Source: an uncultured Lachnospiraceae bacterium
GTDB lineage: Bacteria; Bacillota; Clostridia; Lachnospirales; Lachnospiraceae
Reading direction: 5' to 3'
Assembly: GCA_900553355.1 (NCBI GenBank)
Contig: USDK01000074.1
Coordinates: 1 to 11,465 of the forward strand
DNA length: 11,465 bases
Shown here piece by piece: positions 6,660 to 11,465 of this stretch. Each line of letters begins with the position of its first letter. Within the stretch, counting starts at the first letter, position 1. A model generated the notes under the pieces. The model saw only the letters and a list, made by a program, of their open reading frames with translations, was not told where the DNA came from and did not search any database. Position numbers and translations under genes: made by a program.

Positions 6660-8413
6660 TATCTGTCACCTTCCTTTACCAGCTTTATTGCATCAAATTT
6701 ACACAGGCTCTCGCAGAGTCCACATCCGGTACACATGGTGTCGTCGATATGGATGGTGCCGTCTGCATTCCGGGTCATCGCAGGACATCCCGGTTTCATG
6801 CACATGCCGCATTTCTTACACTTGTCTGTAAGTGTGGTATAGAGAGGTTTCTTGGCTTTGGAAAGAAGTACACACGGAGTCTTTGTAATGATGACAGACA
6901 CCTCGTCTTTTGCCACTTCTTCCTTGATCACTTTTTCCAGATTTTCAATATCAAAGGCATTGATCTCGATCACATTCGGTACGCCGATTGCCTTACAGAG
7001 AGCCGGGATATTGATCGCATATGTAGGATCTCCCTGCAGTGTCTTTCCGGTAGCCGCATGATCCTGATGTCCTGTCATGCCGGTGGTAGAGTTATCAAGG
7101 ATGATCACCGTACCTGTGGCCTTGTTGTACATCATGTTCATCAGGGAATTCACACCTGTGTGAAGGAAGGTGGAATCTCCGATCACTGCCACCCAGTTTT
7201 TGATGTAATCCTTTCCTTTTGCCTTCTCCATACCGTGAAGACTGGAAATGCTGGCTCCCATACAGATCGTGGTGTCTACTACGCTCAGAGGCGCTACCGC
7301 TCCAAGAGTGTAGCATCCGATATCTCCGGCAGCATGCATCTTTAATTTATTTAATACATAATATACGCTTCTGTGCGGACATCCCGGGCAGAGGATCGGC
7401 GGTCTTCCCGGCGCTTCTGCCGGTTTGTCCAGTCCTAAGTCTTCCTTTAAAATAGCTTCCCGGATCATATTGGCGCTGTATTCACCCTGCACTGTAAAGA
7501 TTTCTTTACCGATTGCCTGGATTCCCCAGGATTTTACCTGTTCTTCGATGACCGGATCCAGCTCCTCTACGATATATAAGGTCTCTACCTTGGAAGCGAA
7601 TTCTTCAATCAGCTTCCTTGGCAGTGGATTCACCATGCCAAGCTTCAGTACGGAGGCCTCCGGCAGCGCTTCCTTAACATACTGGTATGGAATGCCGCTG
7701 GTGATCACTCCGATCTTTGGATCGTTCATCTCGATTGTATTGATCGGCAGTGTATTGGCCGCCTCGGCAAGCTCCAGATTCCGCTTTTCGATCTCCACGT
7801 GACGGATCTTGGCATTGCCCGGCATCATAACGGTCTTCTGAATATTTTTCTCATACGGTTTATCTTCCGGACAGACACGTTCTCCCAGCTCCACGATCCC
7901 CTGGGAATGTGCAAGTCTTGTGGTGGTCCGGAATACAAATGGCCGGTCAAACTTTTCGCTTAAGTCAAAAGCCATCTTCATAAACTCTTTGGCCTCTGAG
8001 CTGTCGGAAGGCTCCAGCACCGGAAGCTGCGCGGCTCTTGCCACCATCCTGGTATCCTGCTCATTCTGGGAGCTGTAAAGTCCCGGATCATCTGCAACGA
8101 CAATGACCAGTCCGCCGTTAACGCCCATATAAGAAACAGTATACGCCGGATCAGCGGCCACATTAAATCCCACATGCTTCATACAGGACATAGCCCGTAC
8201 GCCGACTACAGAGGCTCCGATGGCCACCTCGGTCGCCACCTTTTCGTTGGGCGACCACTCACAGTACAGATCGTCTCTGTACTGTACCAGATATTCGCTG
8301 ATCTCTGTGCTGGGAGTTCCCGGATAAGCAGCGGATACCTTCACCCCTGCCTCATAGGCTCCTCTGGCAATGGCTTCATTGCCCAGCATGATCACTTTTT
8401 TATTCTCTGACAT
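6659..8413 (-). CDS. iorA: Indolepyruvate ferredoxin oxidoreductase, alpha subunit
   Basis: This is the large catalytic subunit of IOR. Counting from the upstream ATG at 8425 (588 residues), residues 10-180 form the pyrimidine-binding domain with AAYPGTPSTEIS (32-43). Residues 236-320 are the transketolase C-terminal-like domain. CPGCPHRSV (346-354) opens the thiamine-diphosphate domain, with GDSTFLHTGVNSL (416-428) through Asn445 as the TPP/Mg motif. The C-terminus carries two [4Fe-4S] sets: Cys536/539/542/547 and Cys565/568/571/575. I place the start at the second ATG (8413, 584 residues), because AAAGGA directly abuts the 8425 ATG but lies 11 bases before 8413. It is the first gene of the ior-paaK-ACT operon, read from the promoter near 8470. 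It works with ferredoxin in the cytoplasm and is probably reversible. Confidence 0.95.
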   Translation of the reverse strand: MSENKKVIMLGNEAIARGAYEAGVKVSAAYPGTPSTEISEYLVQYRDDLYCEWSPNEKVATEVAIGASVVGVRAMSCMKHVGFNVAADPAYTVSYMGVNGGLVIVVADDPGLYSSQNEQDTRMVARAAQLPVLEPSDSSEAKEFMKMAFDLSEKFDRPFVFRTTTRLAHSQGIVELGERVCPEDKPYEKNIQKTVMMPGNAKIRHVEIEKRNLELAEAANTLPINTIEMNDPKIGVITSGIPYQYVKEALPEASVLKLGMVNPLPRKLIEEFASKVETLYIVEELDPVIEEQVKSWGIQAIGKEIFTVQGEYSANMIREAILKEDLGLDKPAEAPGRPPILCPGCPHRSVYYVLNKLKMHAAGDIGCYTLGAVAPLSVVDTTICMGASISSLHGMEKAKGKDYIKNWVAVIGDSTFLHTGVNSLMNMMYNKATGTVIILDNSTTGMTGHQDHAATGKTLQGDPTYAINIPALCKAIGVPNVIEINAFDIENLEKVIKEEVAKDEVSVIITKTPCVLLSKAKKPLYTTLTDKCKKCGMCMKPGCPAMTRNADGTIHIDDTMCTGCGLCESLCKFDAIKLVKEGDR

Positions 8414-8424
8414 ACTACAATTCA

Positions 8425-8430
8425 TCCTTT
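8425..8430 (-). promoter_or_regulatory. Ribosome binding site that decides the iorA start
   Basis: On the minus strand AAAGGA overlaps the first base of the possible ATG at 8425, leaving no spacing for that start. It sits 11 bases before the ATG at 8413, which gives the more usual N-terminus MSENKKVIMLGNEA. Confidence 0.5.
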
Positions 8431-8468
8431 CGCTGTTATCTTTCTATCTTTTCTACACGAATGCAATT

Positions 8469-8497
8469 ATTATACCATACTACTTTCACGAATTAAA
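8469..8497 (-). promoter_or_regulatory. Promoter of the ior operon
   Basis: The minus strand reads TATAAT at 8474-8469, preceded by TGG, a perfect -10 with TG extension. A weak -35-like TTTAAT (8497-8492) lies 17 bases upstream. Transcription would start near 8462, leaving a leader of about 50 bases before the 8413 start. The weak -35 is consistent with dependence on an activator, though the extended -10 may suffice. Confidence 0.7.
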
Positions 8498-8508
8498 GCA
8501 TTAAGCCG

Positions 8509-8530
8509 ACAAAAGTTACGATTTTGTTAC
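8509..8530. promoter_or_regulatory. Possible operator upstream of the ior promoter
   Basis: ACAAAA (8509-8514) and TTTTGT (8522-8527) form a perfect inverted repeat with a 7-base centre. GTTAC is repeated directly at 8515-8519 and 8526-8530, exactly 11 bases apart, one helical turn. The elements lie about 47-68 bases upstream of the inferred start, a position suited to an activator. They overlap the stop codon of the flavoprotein gene. No matching regulator is identified, and the inverted repeat is AT-rich, so this is tentative. Confidence 0.25.
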
Positions 8531-9018
8531 TGTATCCCGGCCGGCTGATGCTTTTTACAGGTATAGGTTTCCGCCTCCACCTTCAGGATTCCCACTGCCT
8601 TCTCCAGCTTCGGATTCTCCTTAAATTCCGGGAACTCCTTCCCTGTCTGATGCTTCATCAGAATCTCCAGGGCATGCAGCTTTTCTTCCGGGTCTTCTAC
8701 GACCTGCGCCGTTCCTTTCCCGATCACACTGACAAAATAATAGCTGTACTGACAGGCCTTGTCTCCTTCCTGAAGTCCGTGTCCTCCATCTATTTCAAAT
8801 CCAACTTTTGGAGCCTTCCGGATCAGTTCCATTTTCTTTCCTTCTTTTGCTCCGTGAAAATACAAAGTCAGCACACCATTTTCCATCACATACCCATAAT
8901 TAAGAGGTACGATATACACCCCGTCCTCATCCTGGACTCCCAGACGGCATACTTTGCAGCTGTCCAGGACTTCTGCTATCTCCTCTGATTTTACAACTTC
9001 TCTCTCTTTTCTTCGCAT
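8527..9018 (-). CDS. FMN-binding PNPOx-like / Nim-like protein
   Basis: This 163-residue protein has the split-barrel flavin-binding fold of the pyridoxamine 5'-phosphate oxidase-like superfamily, closest in look to the NimA-type group. Features are the start MRRKEREV (1-8), YIVPLNYGY (35-43), LYFHGAKEGKKMELI (52-66), KVGFEID (71-77), SVIGKGTA (97-104), MKHQTGKEF (121-129) and a C-terminal KVEAETYTCKKH (146-157). Members bind FMN or a related flavin, and some Nim proteins are linked to 5-nitroimidazole resistance. This match is to the broad family and does not show resistance. The ATG has a near-ideal AAAGGAGG eight bases upstream and follows mnmM by 17 bases, so both are probably one transcript. 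No clear terminator follows, so read-through into the ior operon is possible. Confidence 0.88.
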   Translation of the reverse strand: MRRKEREVVKSEEIAEVLDSCKVCRLGVQDEDGVYIVPLNYGYVMENGVLTLYFHGAKEGKKMELIRKAPKVGFEIDGGHGLQEGDKACQYSYYFVSVIGKGTAQVVEDPEEKLHALEILMKHQTGKEFPEFKENPKLEKAVGILKVEAETYTCKKHQPAGIQ

Positions 9019-9035
9019 CTCATCATCCTCCTTTA

Positions 9036-9599
9036 TCAGTTCTTGAATATAAATACCGGCATGGGCGGCTGATTTTTCCGATTATAGTACTGATTGACGA
9101 TCACAGTAAATTCCTTTGCCGGAAGAGCCTTCAAAAACTCCAGCAGCCGATCTTTTTCTTCAAATCCGGTATCCCGGCCGCTGTAAATACACAGGGTCAT
9201 AAGTCCACCCTTTTTCAGCAAAGCCAATCCCTTTTCTACCGCCTGAACGCTGGTATCCGCCCTGGTTGCAATCCTGTGGTCTCCGCCCGGCAGATAGCCG
9301 AAATTAAAACAGACAGCATCCACCGACTCAGGATCAGCGTATGCGTCCATATGTTCATGCCCGTCCAGAATCAGTCTTGCCCGTCCGGACATTCCCGTTT
9401 CCTTTAGCAGCTGATCTGTTGCTTCCAGCGCCTCCGGCTGGATATCAAAGGCCAGCACCCGGCCGCTCTCGCCTGCCATCTGACACAAAAACAAAGTATC
9501 ATGCCCGTTTCCCATGGTAGCGTCGATATATATTCCTTCTGATCTGGCCTGTGTACGCAGGATCTCATGGCACCAGTCTGTGATCTGTGACGGCCTCAT
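9036..9599 (-). CDS. mnmM: tRNA (mnm5s2U34) methyltransferase, YtqB/MnmM family
   Basis: This is a class I SAM-dependent methyltransferase of 187 residues in the family once labelled putative rRNA methylase. Bacillus subtilis YtqB (MnmM) methylates 5-aminomethyl-2-thiouridine at the tRNA wobble position to give mnm5s2U. Motifs are the SAM-binding DATMGNGHDT (26-35) and FDIQPEALE (51-59), the family signature NFGYLPGGDHRIAT (99-112), YSGRDTG (139-145) and QYYNRKNQPP (170-179). The acidic residue after the second strand (Asp52) is in the normal place for binding the SAM ribose. The ATG has GGGAGAGG about five bases upstream. It is the first gene of a two-gene unit with the flavoprotein. Its promoter appears to overlap the palindrome at 9635-9650. 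Function is assigned by family motifs only. Confidence 0.88.
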   Translation of the reverse strand: MRPSQITDWCHEILRTQARSEGIYIDATMGNGHDTLFLCQMAGESGRVLAFDIQPEALEATDQLLKETGMSGRARLILDGHEHMDAYADPESVDAVCFNFGYLPGGDHRIATRADTSVQAVEKGLALLKKGGLMTLCIYSGRDTGFEEKDRLLEFLKALPAKEFTVIVNQYYNRKNQPPMPVFIFKN

Positions 9600-9634
9600 T
9601 TTTACCTCTCCCTTTTCGTCTTCTGCACTTTCTT

Positions 9635-9650
9635 ATCATGATATCATGAT
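9635..9650. promoter_or_regulatory. Perfect 16-base palindrome over the likely mnmM -10
   Basis: ATCATGATATCATGAT is its own reverse complement over all 16 bases. On the minus strand it contains TGATATCAT, an extended -10 with TATCAT at 9643-9638, about 39 bases before the mnmM ATG. No good -35 is visible. A dimeric repressor bound here would block that promoter. I cannot match it to a known regulator; it is AT-rich but not the plain Fur/PerR consensus. Confidence 0.45.
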
Positions 9651-9676
9651 TCCTTTTCCATTTCTATGACCAATTA

Positions 9677-9710
9677 TGAAATGCTCCTGCCAGACGACAG
9701 AAGCATTTCA
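9677..9710 (-). terminator. Hairpin after the MATE gene, weak-tailed terminator
   Basis: TGAAATGCT (9677-9685) pairs with AGCATTTCA (9702-9710), and CTG (9687-9689) pairs with CAG (9698-9700) around an 8-base loop. The one unmatched pair is C-A if the plus strand is transcribed, but G-U in a minus-strand transcript. The structure is therefore better in RNA from the MATE operon, whose stop is 25 bases away. The following bases have no true U-run, so termination may be leaky. Confidence 0.55.
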
Positions 9711-9735
9711 CGAGAACCCAAACATATAGCTTGAT

Positions 9736-11103
9736 TTAATTTTTCATTTTCCGCAGCGTCTTTTTAAACTGAACAGTAAATAGGATTGCCGTAAATGTCA
9801 CAGCAATCAGGTCTGCGATAGGTTCGGCAATATAGACCGCCAGCGCCTGGTTGGATCTCAGGATATGGGGCATGAGATAGATCAGCGGGATCAGAAGGAC
9901 AAACTTCCTCATCACCGCCACCACAATCGATTCGACTGCTTTTCCCAGCGCATTGAAGGTCATCTGACATGCCATCTGGATGCCGAACAGGAACATGGAT
10001 CCCATATAGATCCGAAGCGCTATCCTGGTGTATTCCATAAGCTGCCCGTCGGATGTAAACATGGCGGCAAAAAGTCCCGGGAACAGCATCACCAGCAGCC
10101 ACAGGACGACCGCATATCCCATGCTGACCTTGAGCAGTAGCTTAAATGCTCCCCGTACTCTTCCCGAATCTCCGGCACCATAACAATAGCTGATGATCGG
10201 CTGGGCTCCCTGTCCCAATCCCTGCAGCGGCAGCATAGCAAACTGCATAACGCTTGTCAGAATCGTCATCGCTCCCACCGCGATATCCCCGCCATATTTC
10301 TGGAGGGAACTGTTGAAGCACACAGAAATCACACTCTCGCTGGCCTGCATGATAAACGTAGCAGCCCCCAGCGCCAGGCAGGGCAGTATAATCTTCGGCA
10401 CAAGCCTCAGGTTTTTGAGCTTTATTTTCAGAAACGTCTTCTTCCCACACAGGAAACGGACTACCCACGCACAGGAAAGGGCCTGGGAAATGATCGTCGC
10501 CAGAGCGGCGCCCCTTACGTCCATGTCAAACCCAAAGATAAAGACCGGATCCAGGATAATATTTGCCACTGCTCCGATCAGCACCGAAAGCATTCCCGTT
10601 TTTGCGAACCCCTGAGCCGTGATGAACGCATTCATCCCCAGGGTGATCTCCACAAAGATCGTGCCCAGGGCATAGATATTCATATAGTTGACGCCGTATT
10701 CAATGGTATTTTTGCTGGCTCCAAAGGCCATAAGAAAGTCCCGGTTCCAGATCAGCAGTACGGCCGTGAGTACAACCGAGATGATGATCTGAAGTACAAA
10801 ACAGTTTCCCAGCGTCTGTTCCGCCGATTCCTTATCCTGCTTCCCCATAAAAATAGAAGCTCTGGGCGCACCGCCGTAGCCGACCAGCGCGGCAAACGCA
10901 GAGACGATCATGATCAGCGGCATGCACACACCTACTCCTGTCAGCGCAGTCGCGCCGATCTCCGGAATATGTCCAATATAGATCCGGTCAACGATATTGT
11001 AAAGCATATTGATCAGCTGGGCCGCCACCGTCGGAAGCGCCAGCTTAAGAAGCAGCTTTCCCAAAGGCTCCGTGCGCAGAAATTCTTTATCTGTCTGTTC
11101 CAT
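9736..11103 (-). CDS. MATE-family multidrug efflux pump, MepA-like
   Basis: This is an integral cytoplasmic-membrane antiporter of 455 residues, the usual length for MATE proteins, with about twelve hydrophobic segments. It expels drugs or other organic cations in exchange for Na+ or H+. The start resembles the MepA-like group: LALPTVAAQLINMLYNIVDR (21-40) and GYGGAPRASIFMGKQDKESA (75-94), with a matching ILDPVFIFGFDMDVRGAALA stretch in the sixth-helix region and a second homologous half from about 235. Substrates cannot be read from sequence. The ATG shares one base with the stop of the MarR-type gene (TAATG) and GGGAG lies inside that gene, so the pair is translationally coupled. The layout matches MarR-controlled pumps such as mepR-mepA, with the regulator repressing its own operon. 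That operon's promoter is not in the window, because the regulator is cut. Confidence 0.93.
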   Translation of the reverse strand: MEQTDKEFLRTEPLGKLLLKLALPTVAAQLINMLYNIVDRIYIGHIPEIGATALTGVGVCMPLIMIVSAFAALVGYGGAPRASIFMGKQDKESAEQTLGNCFVLQIIISVVLTAVLLIWNRDFLMAFGASKNTIEYGVNYMNIYALGTIFVEITLGMNAFITAQGFAKTGMLSVLIGAVANIILDPVFIFGFDMDVRGAALATIISQALSCAWVVRFLCGKKTFLKIKLKNLRLVPKIILPCLALGAATFIMQASESVISVCFNSSLQKYGGDIAVGAMTILTSVMQFAMLPLQGLGQGAQPIISYCYGAGDSGRVRGAFKLLLKVSMGYAVVLWLLVMLFPGLFAAMFTSDGQLMEYTRIALRIYMGSMFLFGIQMACQMTFNALGKAVESIVVAVMRKFVLLIPLIYLMPHILRSNQALAVYIAEPIADLIAVTFTAILFTVQFKKTLRKMKN

Positions 11104-11387
11104 TACCTGTCTCTCCCTTCTATCGCCTTCCTGGTATTGTCAAACAGTTTCTGGAAAAACTGTGTATGTATCTCCAGCTCTTCTTCTGTAAAGCCATTTA
11201 AGACTGTATCCAGAAACTCTGTCCGCACTTCATCAATACTTTTTGTCACCGGTTTTGCCTGAGGCCGCAGCTTCAAATGGATCTTTCTGCGGTCTTTTGT
11301 ATCCGGCTCTCTCTCCAGAAGATCCTTCTGGATCAGAGACTCCACCGCCTTTGAAACTGCTCCTTTTGAGAGCATCCGCACCCGCAC
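11103..11387 (-). pseudogene. MarR-family regulator, 5' end missing
   Basis: The last ~90 residues of a winged-helix MarR repressor are clear: the recognition helix LSKGAVSKAVESLIQKDLL and the wing LEREPDTKDRRKIHLKL, then a C-terminal dimerisation helix ending in IEGRDR. MarR proteins are normally about 140-150 residues, so the N-terminal dimer helix and the first DNA-binding-domain helices are absent. The possible GTG at 11387 has no ribosome binding site, and an in-frame TGA lies at 11393-11391, two codons before it. Beyond that point the other strand carries an unrelated coding piece. It overlaps the MATE start by one base, so it would be that pump's local regulator. It could be a true pseudogene, or an intact gene cut by a false join in the assembly. 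The stub alone is unlikely to bind DNA normally. Confidence 0.75.
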
Positions 11388-11465
11388 GTTTCAGTGCGCG
11401 GACTGCGCCAATCACTGTGAAGTTACTGAAATTATGTCCGACGGCGGCCGCATGGGATGCCTCTA
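11386..11465 (+). CDS. Internal fragment, probable 2-hydroxyacyl-CoA dehydratase activase
   Basis: From about 11386 the plus strand stays open to the window edge and reads TFQCADCANHC followed by EVTEIMSDGGRMGCL. The CxxCxxxC spacing followed by E-V and a Gly-rich turn is what I recall from the cysteine region of large acyl-CoA (2-hydroxyglutaryl-CoA) dehydratase activase-type proteins, an iron-sulfur and ATP-dependent family of anaerobes. There is no start codon or ribosome binding site; the match begins in mid-protein, right where the MarR gene on the other strand breaks off. The frame stays open to the left, but only as antisense of MarR. Only about 26 residues are visible, so the family is a tentative call. 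The minus strand is also open here in one frame, without family resemblance. Confidence 0.45.

Noticed and set aside
6650..7345. Plus-strand open frame of 231 codons opposite iorA
   Set aside because: It lies entirely within iorA, whose TPP and iron-sulfur motifs are intact; the frame is a product of codon bias.
8527..9018. Calling the flavoprotein a nitroimidazole resistance gene
   Set aside because: The match is to the broad PNPOx/Nim-like family, most members of which are not shown to give resistance; sequence alone does not support the claim.
11394..11465. Minus-strand frame extending the MarR gene through a frameshift
   Set aside because: One minus frame is open to the edge, but it does not resemble MarR N-terminal helices and would leave too few residues before the recognition helix. 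The plus-strand Cys-rich frame over the same bases is more convincing.
1..11465. CRISPR array, prophage, transposase, tRNA or rRNA
   Set aside because: No regularly spaced repeats, phage or transposase protein motifs, or tRNA/rRNA-like segments were seen on either strand.

Overview
The window looks like chromosomal DNA from an anaerobic, gut-type member of the Clostridia, most plausibly a Lachnospiraceae species. The basis is moderate GC content, AGGAGG-type ribosome binding sites, an indolepyruvate:ferredoxin oxidoreductase, the YtqB/MnmM-type tRNA methyltransferase, a MepA-like MATE pump with a MarR regulator, and a FolB-FolK fusion. The genus is inferred and cannot be fixed from the sequence alone.

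Layout. Positions 1-153 hold an imperfect palindrome that looks like a dispersed extragenic repeat, followed by a good vegetative promoter. Positions 154-4229 (+ strand) are a tight folate operon: folC, folE, an HD-domain hydrolase, folP and a folB-folK fusion, with gaps of at most 28 bases and one ATGA overlap. A strong two-way terminator at 4231-4272 separates it from a converging operon. Positions 4281-8413 (- strand, transcribed from a promoter near 8470) encode iorA, iorB, an arylacetate/phenylacetate-CoA ligase and a small double-ACT protein. Positions 8527-9599 (- strand) encode mnmM and then an FMN-binding PNPOx-like/Nim-like protein. Positions 9736 to about 11380 (- strand) encode a MATE exporter preceded by the 3' part of a MarR regulator. 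From about 11386 to the end, the + strand carries an internal piece of a cysteine-rich protein resembling 2-hydroxyacyl-CoA dehydratase activases.

How the genes work together. FolE makes 7,8-dihydroneopterin triphosphate. The HD protein is a good candidate for the missing phosphate-removal step. FolB and FolK then give 6-hydroxymethyl-dihydropterin pyrophosphate, FolP adds p-aminobenzoate, and FolC adds glutamate. No dihydrofolate reductase or pab gene is present here. IorA/IorB interconvert aryl-pyruvates and aryl-acetyl-CoA using ferredoxin. The CoA ligase links free aryl acids to the same thioester, so the module can serve aromatic amino acid breakdown or synthesis from aryl acids. The ACT protein probably senses an amino acid or related ligand.

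The most notable points are the HD hydrolase inside the folate operon, the abrupt junction near 11376-11390 where a MarR gene and an activase gene are both cut with no mobile element between them, and a perfect 16-base palindrome over the likely mnmM promoter. No CRISPR array, tRNA, rRNA, phage gene or transposase gene was seen.
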